Positions 1 through 10,154 of a DNA stretch of 64,000 bases are shown piece by piece. Position 1 is the stretch's first letter; each line of letters opens with the position of its first letter. Below the pieces are notes generated by a model. The model worked only from the letters and a program-made list of their open reading frames with translations, searched no databases and was not told the origin of the DNA. Position numbers and translations under genes: made by a program. Source of the stretch: Paludibacteraceae bacterium (GTDB lineage: Bacteria; Bacteroidota; Bacteroidia; Bacteroidales; Paludibacteraceae); assembly GCA_024401435.1 (NCBI GenBank), contig JAKSLB010000001.1, forward strand, positions 124,001 through 188,000. Reading direction: 5' to 3'.

Positions 1-59
1 CAAATTTAAATTGGGACCATTAATAATCATTATATTCAACACAGCAAGTCAATTTATAA

Positions 60-75
60 AACTTCAAATGAAGTT
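60..75 (-). terminator. weak hairpin downstream of birA
   Basis: A 6-bp inverted repeat with a 4-nt loop lies about 50 nt past the birA stop. On the minus strand it is followed by TTTTAT. It could end the birA transcript, but the stem is short and AT-rich. Bases 1-125 hold no gene I can support. Confidence 0.25.
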
Positions 76-125
76 CGATGTAATAATAATATCATAATTG
101 AATTCAAGTCCAAAGATAAGTGTTA

Positions 126-905
126 TCAATCAAATAAATACTCAACTTCTTTAAAATAATACTTTTTTCTTTCACCTTTATCTGTTAATAGGACTAATTT
201 CCCATCCGCCTGAACGGTTTCTATTGTAGCATAAAAAGAACCTTTCTCATCTGAGAAAGGAGATAAAACAGAATATCGATAAAGATACTGTAAATATTGG
301 TTTGACAAAGAATCATATTCTTCCATATGATGTAATTTATCTACCTCATGAAGAATAGAATCACGAAGAAGTATAAGGATTTCTTCTTTCGTATAAGTCA
401 TTTGAGGATTTATGTTTCTAAGAGAGATCGGGTTCGGCAAAAATGCTGGAAATGTAACTTCATCAACATTAAGCCCAACTCCAACAATAGAATTAGAAAT
501 GGAAGAACCCATTAAAAAGTTTTCTATAAGAATACCTGCAAGTTTGGAATTCTTATAATAAATATCGTTTGGCCATTTGATTGTAAAAAAGGAAGCTTGT
601 GCAGGGAAGAGAGATCGTAATACTTTTACAATTGCTATTGATATTGCTTTTGATATGTAAAATTGATCTCTGATTTCAACAAAATCGGGATATAAAAGCA
701 AGCTGAATAAAAGGTTCATATCTTTCTCCGAATGCCACTTATTTCCAACCTGACCTCTTCCTGAAGATTGGAATCGGCAAGAGACGACGAATCCATTTGA
801 CAATGAATTAGAAGATGAATCTAACAATGATCTTAAAAAATCATTCGTTGAAGGAATCTCGTCTAACTGTAATATATTATCAATGGTTTTATATAAGGAT
901 TCCAC
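126..905 (-). CDS. birA: biotin--[acetyl-CoA-carboxylase] ligase (BirA catalytic type)
   Basis: The product attaches biotin to the biotin-carboxyl-carrier domain of acyl-CoA carboxylases in the cytoplasm, through biotinyl-AMP. The BPL/LplA fold is visible: an IPSTND start strand (about residues 17-22), the biotinyl-AMP loop QSSGRGQVGNKW (46-57), KWPNDIYY (110-117), KLAGILIE (121-128) and GVGLNV (about 142). The usual BirA N-terminal helix-turn-helix is absent, so this is a class I, non-regulatory ligase. The start is GTG at 905; there is no ATG before the conserved motifs. It lies just downstream of the terminator of the porP gene, with only a near-consensus TTTCTTTG box (minus strand, about 929-936) as a possible promoter. 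Confidence 0.93.
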   Translation of the reverse strand: MESLYKTIDNILQLDEIPSTNDFLRSLLDSSSNSLSNGFVVSCRFQSSGRGQVGNKWHSEKDMNLLFSLLLYPDFVEIRDQFYISKAISIAIVKVLRSLFPAQASFFTIKWPNDIYYKNSKLAGILIENFLMGSSISNSIVGVGLNVDEVTFPAFLPNPISLRNINPQMTYTKEEILILLRDSILHEVDKLHHMEEYDSLSNQYLQYLYRYSVLSPFSDEKGSFYATIETVQADGKLVLLTDKGERKKYYFKEVEYLFD

Positions 906-934
906 GATTCAATAGAAAGAATTTAAAACAAAGA

Positions 935-962
935 AAGAGGAATGGTTAAATCCATTCCTCTT
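935..962 (-). terminator. terminator of the first PorP/SprF gene
   Basis: An 11-bp perfect stem (left arm 935-945, loop ttaaat, right arm 952-962) is followed on the minus strand by a T-rich stretch (complement of 921-934). It separates porP transcription from birA. Confidence 0.75.
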
Positions 963-1020
963 CATTTATATAACTAACAAACACATATTACAAAACACAA
1001 GAAAGTCCCCAGGGGATGTA

Positions 1021-2010
1021 TTAACGACAGAAATGTTTAGTTACACACCAAGTATATCCAAGCATCACCTCATGAGAACCTCCATTCTGGCGGTTGAAAG
1101 AAGTTAAGCCAACTTGATAAGCATAACCAACATGGAATCCTTTGAATCGAATACCTCCCATAGCATAAAATGCAAGAGGAGCAGGACTATAATCACTATC
1201 ATCCAAAGTATGACGATAGGAAGCCTGTAACCAATATGAGAAATCCTCATTTGACGGAATAGTTTGCATAAACTTCAAGTTGATATCTAACTGACGATCA
1301 CCATTGACATCAAACTTGAACATAGCAGCAGGTTCTAAAGTCATATTATTGACAAAGTCAAAATCATATCCTAAAAAGCCATAACCCGACAAAGGTCTAA
1401 TTGGCTCATCGAGACCCATTTCAGTATATTCCGTAGGAATTAAATTACTCATAGAATAACCTAAAAAGAAATTATCCCATAAGAAATAAAGACCTGCATT
1501 GGCATTAAAATAAATACCCTTATCCATACCCTCGTTTCCAAGAACATTATCAAGTGTTCCATAAGTGTCAACCAAATAATTATCGAAATTAAAGTGATTA
1601 ACCATCATAGAAAGACCGAATGATAATTGACGTTGAATGGAACGTTGTTTCATAACATAACGGTCATTCTGCGTTAATGGAATATGATATGCGAAAGTAA
1701 CCTCACCTCCCTGACGATATGAATAACCATTCTTATCATTATAGAAATAAGCACCAATACCCACATTATTTAAGATACGTGTACGCGCACTTAAAGTTTG
1801 TGTCATAGGATGATCATCGATACCAGTCCATTGAAACTTACCTGTCAACATTAAATGTGTACAACGTTCAGCACCAGCAACAGCAGGATTCACCAAATAA
1901 TAATTGAAATGGTATTGATCGCATACTATTTCTTCTTGTGCAAACGCAGAAGAAACAGCTGTCAAAGCGAAAGCTAATATCCATCCAATTCTACTCCAAA
2001 ATACCTTCAT
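1021..2010 (-). CDS. PorP/SprF family T9SS outer-membrane protein
   Basis: A 329-residue protein with a signal peptide ending near residue 24 (SSAFAQ) and a predicted outer-membrane barrel. The family hallmark lies after the signal peptide: an asparagine-rich NPAVAGAERC segment followed by KFQWTGID. PorP/SprF proteins work with the type IX secretion system. In Flavobacterium johnsoniae, SprF is needed to deliver the adhesin SprB, and family members are usually encoded next to cargo with gliding-motility C-termini. Here the gene lies 154 bp downstream of such a cargo (2165-10003) on the same strand, with a terminator and a promoter-like box between them. It is therefore probably the dedicated partner of that protein. 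The pairing is inferred from position. Confidence 0.9.
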   Translation of the reverse strand: MKVFWSRIGWILAFALTAVSSAFAQEEIVCDQYHFNYYLVNPAVAGAERCTHLMLTGKFQWTGIDDHPMTQTLSARTRILNNVGIGAYFYNDKNGYSYRQGGEVTFAYHIPLTQNDRYVMKQRSIQRQLSFGLSMMVNHFNFDNYLVDTYGTLDNVLGNEGMDKGIYFNANAGLYFLWDNFFLGYSMSNLIPTEYTEMGLDEPIRPLSGYGFLGYDFDFVNNMTLEPAAMFKFDVNGDRQLDINLKFMQTIPSNEDFSYWLQASYRHTLDDSDYSPAPLAFYAMGGIRFKGFHVGYAYQVGLTSFNRQNGGSHEVMLGYTWCVTKHFCR

Positions 2011-2095
2011 AACACAACTTATAATATTAAGTAGAAATTAAAAATTTCTATTTGTTATTACTCAACAATGAGTGAAAAAACTCATTATCATTTTG

Positions 2096-2103
2096 CAAAT
2101 ATA
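2096..2103 (-). promoter_or_regulatory. -7 box upstream of the first porP gene
   Basis: TATATTTG on the minus strand fits the Bacteroidetes TAnnTTTG consensus and would give a leader of about 80 nt. No good -33 TTG is seen, because that position overlaps the preceding terminator. Confidence 0.5.
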
Positions 2104-2113
2104 AAAAATTATT

Positions 2114-2145
2114 AAAAGTTGGAAAGTAAAAGCCTTCCAACTTTT
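2114..2145 (-). terminator. terminator of the 2,612-residue cargo gene
   Basis: An 11-bp perfect stem (2114-2124 with 2135-2145) with a 10-nt loop is followed on the minus strand by an AT-rich stretch with a run of six T. It lies 20 nt after the stop codon and should limit read-through into the porP gene. Confidence 0.7.
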
Positions 2146-2164
2146 AACTATTAATAGAATAAAA

Positions 2165-5100
2165 TTAACGTCTAATCAAAGTAAAGTGACCTGTATACTC
2201 TCTATTAATCTCTTCAATAGTGATTTGATACCAATAGTCAGTAGAAGGTAACTTTTTACCCATGTAAGTACAATCCCAACCTTCTGAATCAGCACCTAAG
2301 AATTGTGCTAATTGCTTACCAAATCTATCATAGATAGTAACAATAGCATTTGGATATACATCAGCCAAATTAGGAATTAACCATACATCATTGATACCAT
2401 CTCCATTATCGGAAACTAATTCAGGGATGACAATAGCAGGTGGATCCAAACGGAATGAACCTGTTGTTTTACATCCGTAACGATCGGTTACATTTACAAT
2501 ATGCTTAGAGAACGTCAAATTCGTTTTAATATTATTCTCATCGGCAGGTTGAACATCAATTCCGTATAAGAATGGTGCTTCACCACGATCTTGAACCAAT
2601 ACAATTTGACGATCACGCAAAGCAATCGAATCAATGCTTTCAATAACTGGATTCGAATGAACAATCACAACAAACGTATCAGATGCAGAACATAAACCAC
2701 GAACCATATCCACTGTATATTGAGTAGATTCCGTAGGTTTTACTGTTTGAACTGGAGAAGCTGTCAAACCTATTGTATCTGGATACCAAGTGTAAGTAGT
2801 TGCATCATAAGATGAAGCATCGAATGTAGCCTCAAAACCTTCACAAACCTCAGAAACACCAGTAATATCACCCTTCAATGGTTCATCAACCAAGACTTGT
2901 ACATCATATTCTTTAGATGTTTGACAGAAATCATTATATGCTACAGCTGTGTAAGTATATAAAGCCTGATGGGATGGACCACCTAAGTAGGTTGGACGTA
3001 CAACTACTTTTGTAGTGTTTTCTCCATTAAGGATTGTTTCATCAGCTTTCCATGATACCGTTGTACCTTCTGGTTGTACATTAAGTACCTCCAAAGATGT
3101 CTCTGTTCCCTCACAAACATTAGGAACAGCTGGTGTATGCAAGCTAATGGCTGGAATCACCTCAAGGTTTTCTATAGCCGATAATTCTTGTTTCTTTGAC
3201 TGAGAAGTATACGTAAATGAAACATAATATTCAGTATCTTCCTCAGGAGAAACTCTAACCTCTAATGTATCACCCACTTTTTCTATCTTATCAAATAAGT
3301 TGTACGTAACATTATTTTTATAATAATATACATTCAACATTGGGTTACCATTTAAGTTACGGAACGCACCTGTACCCGTTGTATCAATTTTCAAGACTGC
3401 TTCATTGCCAAGACAAATGACATCCTTCATTTCAGTCTTTAATTGAAGTTCAGCATCCACATAAAGGGTAGCATGTAATGTGTCACCACAATATTCAGGA
3501 TCAGTAAGATAAATATCATAATAATGATCAGCTGTGACATCCGAAACCTTAAGAGGATTTTGATCTCCCACCTTTACACCATTTTCCATCCACTCAATAT
3601 TTTGAGTTCCAGAGGAAGGCACATTAAATGAAACCGGTAAAGTTGCTGTTTCGTGACGATCCACAATGAATGGAACACTTTGAATAGAAGCACGAACAAG
3701 CGGTTTCACATTCAATGTATTGGCATCATTTTTAACAACACATCCGTTGTTTTGAATCATGAACGAATAAAGACCATCATCTTCATCAGTAGTATTATAT
3801 AATGTCATAACATTACTTGATTGTCCACCCATTTTAACGCCATCATGATACCATGTGATAATAGGATTCAAACCAGGTTGCAATTTATAATCGAACGATG
3901 TTTGGAATGTTGATTTCTCACATAGTTCAACAAGATCCTGAGAAACAGGAGTTGCAGAAAGAGTTACAGTTTGAACAGTAATTTCTGCAACCGCCTTACA
4001 TTGATTGATAAATTCAACGCGATAAACATCCTCTGCATCTTCAGTTATAGGATCTGTTTGAACAGAAGCACCTGTTTTCCATAAATTACCATTTTTATAC
4101 CATGTGTAAGTACCATCTCCTGTTGTATTGTAATTAACAGTCATATTAACCGAATTACCACAACTTACGAAGAAACGTTCTGAATCATCTTTGAACGTAA
4201 ATGGATCACCTTCATAGTTTTCATCCTCTTGAACAATCATTGCACCAATTACTTGTCCATTTCCAATGACAACCACATGGTCGTTTCCATCCACAATTTT
4301 CTTTGTACAAGCACCTGCTGTGGCAGTTACACTAAATGAATATTTTGTATCTGGTACAGTTGATAAATTAGTTGTAACCAAAGAATCACCAGCCGTTCTA
4401 TCGATTGCAGAAGAAGGATCTGCAGTCCATGAATAGGTAATCATATTGTTACCTGGGTCATTACTTTCAGCTTGTGCATGTAACGTAACACTTGTACCAG
4501 GACACGTTGAGTAAACACCAATAATATCAGGAACTGACAAATCATTAATAACAACATCCACATCACTCTTAGGACCAGCACAAACGCCATTTTCTGATAC
4601 TATCACAGTAGAAGATTCTGTGGCAGGAAGCGTATATTGTGCACTGATTTGATATTTACCTGTCTCTCTTGCATCTGATGATCCAACCATCAACGTATTA
4701 TCCTTATAATAATTATAAGTAATCGTGTTATAAGAAACATTTGAAACCTTTCCATTTAGAGCCAAGTTAACATTCGTTTCACAAGTTGGAGATGGAGTAG
4801 TAATATCGACAATTGGTTGTGGATAAATCTTAATCACAACTGGTTGTGCAGCACTAACAGCATCTGTTGACTTATCATGTTGAGCTACCCAATAAGTAAG
4901 AGTTTTTACACTATTAGGATCATCCACCGTAGCGACTTGACCATTCATTGGATATGTATTACCCTTTACAACATCATCCGAGGCACTTGTAGAAGCAGGT
5001 TCATTTGTACCATACCAATACAACTCATATTCAGAAGAAGCTGTCAACTTATTAATATCAGCTTTCAAATCTTCCATCACAGCACCTTCACAATAATGAT

Positions 5101-8100
5101 ATTCATAAGGTGTAGGAGGTAAAGCATCACTAATACGGACGGAAATTGGAGTAGGTATACTTACACATCCATCCAACTTTTGACTAACGCAATAGCTTTC
5201 GTTTTGTTCACTACCTGTTGGTACTGATGGGTCAATGACTGGTGAAGGTGCACCTGTTGTGATTTCAGTGTGACAATCACTCTCATACCATATAAGCGAA
5301 GCACTTGACAAATATTCTACAGCCGAAGGATTTTGTTCTAACAAATTCTTTGAGAATGTTCCGTCTGCATTAGCAGCAGCCTTCAAGTAAAGTACCTCAT
5401 GTGTCACCACTTTTGGAACATATGTTACTTTCACCTCTTTTTCAATCAGTGGACCCACACATACTTGATCTTCACTAATTGAATATGTCTGATGAACTGC
5501 AAAATGATGAATTGTAGTTTCAGTCACATCCAATGAGAAATTAGGCGTCGTTATGACTTCATAATTACCAGTCGTTTCATCTTTTTCTGACCAAACCAAT
5601 GCACTTGCAGGGTGAAGGTCACCATCAGAATTTAACGATGCAGCTAAAGCAACCGTACTATTTTCAGCACAATATTCATATACATTGCTAGTACTTAAAG
5701 TAGGTTCTAATACCTCAAGAACAGTAACGACCAAATCTGCAGGAGAACTTTCAGCTCCATCACTAGAAATTTGTGTTACATGATAAGTTGTTTTTCCAGG
5801 TTTTGTAACATCTGGAATAATATAATCTTGTTTATTATTATTTTCATCATACCATTGTAAACGGAAATCACCCGAATTATTAGGATCATTGATGATTGCT
5901 TCCAAAGCTCTTATGTTATCACTATTTAAACAATAAGAAACGTCACTTGTCGTTGGTGCAGGAGTTAAATAAACAATCACTGTAACTGTTTCTAACTCAC
6001 TTTCACATCCATCCGCATTGATACGAGACACTTTATAAGTATAAGTTTTATCTTCAGTTTCATTATCTGCAGGATATGGAGGAACTGGGCAACCTGACAA
6101 TTTATTACCAGAAGCATCATACCATTGCAAAGTATAACCTGTTTCTTCTGTTATCACCTTTGGATTTTGTTCTAATAAATTTTTAAAGACTTTATTAGTT
6201 GCATCCGTTTTCAAATAGGTAACTTTCTTATCACCATCTGGTTTAGAAGGTACTTCTTTTACATAAATATCCATAGGAGAAGAAACCGTATCACAATAAC
6301 CTGTTTTCGTAACATATGCTTTTAGTTCACCAACATTACCCACTTGTCCGGAAACAGCAGTGAATGTAGGATCAGAAATAACAGCATCGCTTAATTTCCA
6401 AGTTATTGTTGCATCTGAAGGAGTTAACGACTTAGTTGTAACAACTGTTTTACCACAAGTCATTGTCGAATCCAATTCAATCTCTGCATAATTCTTAACA
6501 GTGAATGGGAATGCGACCTTATCGCTAACACAATATTCAGGAGCAGCACTCGTCAACGTATATTGATATGTATAATCTTTTCCTGTTAGTGTAGAAAGAC
6601 TTAAATCTGACACCACACTTCCCGATTCATCATACCAAGTAACTTTGTACAATTCTACTGGAGATTCTGCAACTAAAGAAACTTTCGATTGATAACAGAA
6701 AGGATCAATAGCAACTAACGGATCAGAAGGAATTTCATAAACAGAAATTTTCACACTATCTATATCACTAATACAACCTGTCACATTATCTGTAACATCA
6801 TAATAATAATATTTATCAGATGCTGTTAAAGTAGACAAATCAGGAGCGCCGACCTTAGATGATTTTTTATCATCACTATACCAAGTATCAGATAATCCGT
6901 TAAAATCGGCACTTGCCAAAGCATTCGTAAGAGCAGCTTTTTGAGAAGCATCAGCATTTTCACAAAATGCGATATCATCAATTTTAGGAGCTACAGGTTT
7001 TGTATTATACTTAACGATTACAGAGTCAAACACATAACAAGCTGCAGCATCTTTTTTCTCATTATCGCGCACTTTAATGAAATACTTCTCGACAGTTCCC
7101 TCTTTTGCAGCAGTCCATTCAATGGAAGTTGCTAAAGTAGAAGAAGCCTTTTTCTCATCCACTTGAAGAGCAGTAGCATCTGCACCTACTTTATCAAGGA
7201 ACCATAATTCATCGAAGTAAGCCGAAGGTTCTGTTGCTTTCTTGATACTTGACACACCCAACGTTACAGGGTCGCTCTCTTCACACAAGAAGATAGTATC
7301 ATTTTTAGCAGTAGCACCCGTCACCTCAATTTTGAATGGGTCTGGTTGGTTACATGGAGGACACCAAAATTTAGATTGAAGTTCTATACGTCCACAATTA
7401 TAATCAGTAAGTTTGCCAAATTTAATATTCGTCATTAAGCTTTCACTACCAGCATTTGACAAACTATTATATTGATTAGCAGTAGCACCAATGGCATTAA
7501 TATTAAATCCACCCGAATCTGTAAACGGTGTTGAGAAACTGACTGAATTACTTGTTCCAGTACGCAAATTTGTTTTCATTACTTTTACACTGGTAGCAGT
7601 AATCTTATGTCCTAAAATATACTTAGATCCTCTTATACTATTACCCTCCAACAGAACACCACATTCAACTGTGAATGTTGTATCAGCATAAGGTATTTCA
7701 AACGTCTGAGCTTTCCCTTGCCACAACAAATCACCACACACATAATCACCATTATTTTCATTAATAGCTACCTTATAAATCTGAGGTGTTACAACAACAG
7801 TTCCTCCCGTAGCGGAATAAGCCATAGCAGTCATCTCGAACGATTTGTACTCTATTCCAGAATAAATTTCTATCAAAATTCCTTGATTCTGTGGATTTCC
7901 AACCTCATTTAATTTTTTATTCTTGAACAAATATGTATCAAAGGAAGTCACATCTTCTAAATAAATAGAATATGTGGTGTCATTGCTTGGCAAAGCTTTA
8001 TTGTCATTAACCTTTCCGACTTTATCTCCAGTTATACAAAATTCTAATTTTCCACCTGCACCTTTTGCAGAGCCCACCCATAATGTATCCGTACTGCTAT

Positions 8101-10003
8101 CTGTTGAAAAGGCAGCGAATGTTGTTTCATCCGTTGCTTTATAAAATTTATTATTAACTGTCGCCTCGTAACATAACTGGTCCGAAGCAGATGGATGAAG
8201 TGGATCAGCAACACACGATGTATGTATTATCGTATCAATCGGCATTTCCATATCAATCACCTCTACTTCCGCAAAAGTTTCTGGGCAATTATCACAAGGG
8301 ACATTCAATCCAACATAATAAATATCTACACGATATACTCCTGGTTCCTCTGCTGCGATAATAGGAGCATTATACTTATCACTTGTCCGTTCAGCCAAAG
8401 AAGACGATTTTGTAGAAGTATTTAAGACAACACCATCTTTTGTCCACATATAGTAATAATTATCTTCTCGACCTTTCAAAGGAGAAAATCCTGCATATAA
8501 AGAATCTGCCACTCCTGGGCATTTATATCTCGGTCCTACCATAAATGCTTCAGGACATAAATCCTGAGGTGTACAGTCAATTTTAATCTGCTTAAAACAA
8601 GTACTTATTTCGGAATCTTTTCCAGTTCCCAAAGTTCCTGCATCACCCACTCCACCTGGCAATTGCGTAGTACCCCACACATAAAAATCGCCATCTCTAT
8701 TCACTAAAAATCCAAACATGTCACCACGAGCAATAGCCACTGCGTCATCTACACGAGTTTCTTTTGTATAGCCATGCTCACCAGCACAATAATTAGCAAA
8801 TACAGGTCCTAAACTCTGTGCAGTACCTTCCTCAGACTTATAAGTAGAATTAGGGATTACACCTCCACTACTTCCCCCTGATTTTGCACCTGCATTATCT
8901 CCCCAATAAATAACATAACCTTCTTGAGTAACTGCAGCAGCAGAACCATTTCCCCCTACAATTTGAACAACATCCGTCAAATAATTTTGTCCTGAAATAT
9001 CTTCATATTGACCTGCGACTACTTTTTCTGCATATTTCATATCAGAGGCATAGGCATTTCTTTTACCACCGACTCCCCACCAGCCGTTATCTCCCCAACC
9101 ATAAACATATCCTGTACGACCTTCAACCACCATCGCTCCTGCATCTGAAATTCCAGAAGTTCTTACCCCTGTCAAATATTCACCAGAAGATACATCTCCT
9201 TTTCCTGTACCAATTTCAACAGGTTCAGCATAATACGCAGTTGCATTCTTATATCCACCACGTCCATTTAAATTACCCATTGAATATACAGTACCAACTT
9301 TTGCATCAGGAGAATCTCCCACAATTAGCAAAACATTATTATCACCTCCTGCGACATGAATGACATTTTTCAAAGGTTTTCCATCTGCACCCAAGACAAA
9401 ACGTGGCAATTCTGACGGATTTTTTATCCATTCTCCTGGGACAGCAACCTCATTTCCTCCCCAATATACACACCTTCCAGTTCCATCATTCAAAATGGCC
9501 AACGATCCACCAGACGTTGCTGATATATACTTAACATTACCTAAATATTCTCCTCCTTCATTTCCCTGCAAGTCATACCCCACTTCAACTTCTCCTTTTT
9601 TCACCGGCAACGGACTTCCTCCTGCTACATATTTGGAAGCAGGTTGTCCACATTGTCCATAGTCATTCGCTCCCCAACAATATACAATACCATAGCATGA
9701 CAATGCAACACTATGACCTCCAGATCCAGCCGACAACATGGAAAATGTCAAATTTCCCGTATTCACCAAACTTGGCTTATTTACAATCAATTTTGATGCG
9801 TCCGAAGGATCGGCCAAACACAATCGATTATCTCCTGTAGTACTTTTATCAATTTCACCATTGGCACCCCATGCATATATCTGACCCTTACTACACAAAG
9901 CAACCGCATGATTACCTCCTCCAGAAATAATCATACTCTGTGAATACGCTCCTGTCACCACTCCCAGTAACAAAAGTAACGATGTATATAAACGTTTCTT
10001 CAT
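2165..10003 (-). CDS. giant T9SS type B cargo with RCC1-like repeats and Ig-like modules
   Basis: A 2,612-residue secreted protein of unknown specific function. Residues 1-22 form a signal peptide. Residues about 25-470 hold at least seven RCC1-like blade motifs of the type YxWGxNxxG (for example YAWGANGEI, YCWGANDYGQCG, VYGWGDNGWWG), so a beta-propeller is likely. Residues about 470-2520 are serial Ig/PKD-like modules of 80-100 residues, often with paired cysteines and the pattern xxYCxN...W(Y/K)D. The last 85 or so residues are a gliding-motility-associated C-terminal domain (DNGDGINDVW, IYDRFGKQL, GWDCTYMGK), the T9SS type B sorting domain. The ATG at 10003 is chosen over an in-frame TTG at 10009. 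A porP/sprF gene follows on the same strand. An adhesin or surface-display role is inferred, not shown. Confidence 0.92.
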   Translation of the reverse strand: MKKRLYTSLLLLLGVVTGAYSQSMIISGGGNHAVALCSKGQIYAWGANGEIDKSTTGDNRLCLADPSDASKLIVNKPSLVNTGNLTFSMLSAGSGGHSVALSCYGIVYCWGANDYGQCGQPASKYVAGGSPLPVKKGEVEVGYDLQGNEGGEYLGNVKYISATSGGSLAILNDGTGRCVYWGGNEVAVPGEWIKNPSELPRFVLGADGKPLKNVIHVAGGDNNVLLIVGDSPDAKVGTVYSMGNLNGRGGYKNATAYYAEPVEIGTGKGDVSSGEYLTGVRTSGISDAGAMVVEGRTGYVYGWGDNGWWGVGGKRNAYASDMKYAEKVVAGQYEDISGQNYLTDVVQIVGGNGSAAAVTQEGYVIYWGDNAGAKSGGSSGGVIPNSTYKSEEGTAQSLGPVFANYCAGEHGYTKETRVDDAVAIARGDMFGFLVNRDGDFYVWGTTQLPGGVGDAGTLGTGKDSEISTCFKQIKIDCTPQDLCPEAFMVGPRYKCPGVADSLYAGFSPLKGREDNYYYMWTKDGVVLNTSTKSSSLAERTSDKYNAPIIAAEEPGVYRVDIYYVGLNVPCDNCPETFAEVEVIDMEMPIDTIIHTSCVADPLHPSASDQLCYEATVNNKFYKATDETTFAAFSTDSSTDTLWVGSAKGAGGKLEFCITGDKVGKVNDNKALPSNDTTYSIYLEDVTSFDTYLFKNKKLNEVGNPQNQGILIEIYSGIEYKSFEMTAMAYSATGGTVVVTPQIYKVAINENNGDYVCGDLLWQGKAQTFEIPYADTTFTVECGVLLEGNSIRGSKYILGHKITATSVKVMKTNLRTGTSNSVSFSTPFTDSGGFNINAIGATANQYNSLSNAGSESLMTNIKFGKLTDYNCGRIELQSKFWCPPCNQPDPFKIEVTGATAKNDTIFLCEESDPVTLGVSSIKKATEPSAYFDELWFLDKVGADATALQVDEKKASSTLATSIEWTAAKEGTVEKYFIKVRDNEKKDAAACYVFDSVIVKYNTKPVAPKIDDIAFCENADASQKAALTNALASADFNGLSDTWYSDDKKSSKVGAPDLSTLTASDKYYYYDVTDNVTGCISDIDSVKISVYEIPSDPLVAIDPFCYQSKVSLVAESPVELYKVTWYDESGSVVSDLSLSTLTGKDYTYQYTLTSAAPEYCVSDKVAFPFTVKNYAEIELDSTMTCGKTVVTTKSLTPSDATITWKLSDAVISDPTFTAVSGQVGNVGELKAYVTKTGYCDTVSSPMDIYVKEVPSKPDGDKKVTYLKTDATNKVFKNLLEQNPKVITEETGYTLQWYDASGNKLSGCPVPPYPADNETEDKTYTYKVSRINADGCESELETVTVIVYLTPAPTTSDVSYCLNSDNIRALEAIINDPNNSGDFRLQWYDENNNKQDYIIPDVTKPGKTTYHVTQISSDGAESSPADLVVTVLEVLEPTLSTSNVYEYCAENSTVALAASLNSDGDLHPASALVWSEKDETTGNYEVITTPNFSLDVTETTIHHFAVHQTYSISEDQVCVGPLIEKEVKVTYVPKVVTHEVLYLKAAANADGTFSKNLLEQNPSAVEYLSSASLIWYESDCHTEITTGAPSPVIDPSVPTGSEQNESYCVSQKLDGCVSIPTPISVRISDALPPTPYEYHYCEGAVMEDLKADINKLTASSEYELYWYGTNEPASTSASDDVVKGNTYPMNGQVATVDDPNSVKTLTYWVAQHDKSTDAVSAAQPVVIKIYPQPIVDITTPSPTCETNVNLALNGKVSNVSYNTITYNYYKDNTLMVGSSDARETGKYQISAQYTLPATESSTVIVSENGVCAGPKSDVDVVINDLSVPDIIGVYSTCPGTSVTLHAQAESNDPGNNMITYSWTADPSSAIDRTAGDSLVTTNLSTVPDTKYSFSVTATAGACTKKIVDGNDHVVVIGNGQVIGAMIVQEDENYEGDPFTFKDDSERFFVSCGNSVNMTVNYNTTGDGTYTWYKNGNLWKTGASVQTDPITEDAEDVYRVEFINQCKAVAEITVQTVTLSATPVSQDLVELCEKSTFQTSFDYKLQPGLNPIITWYHDGVKMGGQSSNVMTLYNTTDEDDGLYSFMIQNNGCVVKNDANTLNVKPLVRASIQSVPFIVDRHETATLPVSFNVPSSGTQNIEWMENGVKVGDQNPLKVSDVTADHYYDIYLTDPEYCGDTLHATLYVDAELQLKTEMKDVICLGNEAVLKIDTTGTGAFRNLNGNPMLNVYYYKNNVTYNLFDKIEKVGDTLEVRVSPEEDTEYYVSFTYTSQSKKQELSAIENLEVIPAISLHTPAVPNVCEGTETSLEVLNVQPEGTTVSWKADETILNGENTTKVVVRPTYLGGPSHQALYTYTAVAYNDFCQTSKEYDVQVLVDEPLKGDITGVSEVCEGFEATFDASSYDATTYTWYPDTIGLTASPVQTVKPTESTQYTVDMVRGLCSASDTFVVIVHSNPVIESIDSIALRDRQIVLVQDRGEAPFLYGIDVQPADENNIKTNLTFSKHIVNVTDRYGCKTTGSFRLDPPAIVIPELVSDNGDGINDVWLIPNLADVYPNAIVTIYDRFGKQLAQFLGADSEGWDCTYMGKKLPSTDYWYQITIEEINREYTGHFTLIRR

Positions 10004-10097
10004 AATCAATATCTCTTTCCACCCAATATATAAATGATACTATTTTCTTGTTTTATTTAAAATTCACCATCTTTTTCCTACACTATGTAGAAAGTAG

Positions 10098-10127
10098 CAA
10101 ATATAAACTTTAAAATTCGGAGTTCAA
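10098..10127 (-). promoter_or_regulatory. promoter of the 2,612-residue cargo gene
   Basis: On the minus strand, TTG (10127-10125) is followed by a 19-nt spacer and TATATTTG (10105-10098). This matches the Bacteroidetes -33/-7 arrangement and leaves a leader of about 90 nt. Confidence 0.75.
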
Positions 10128-10154
10128 AAATTTTTTTAGATTTTTTCACATAAT

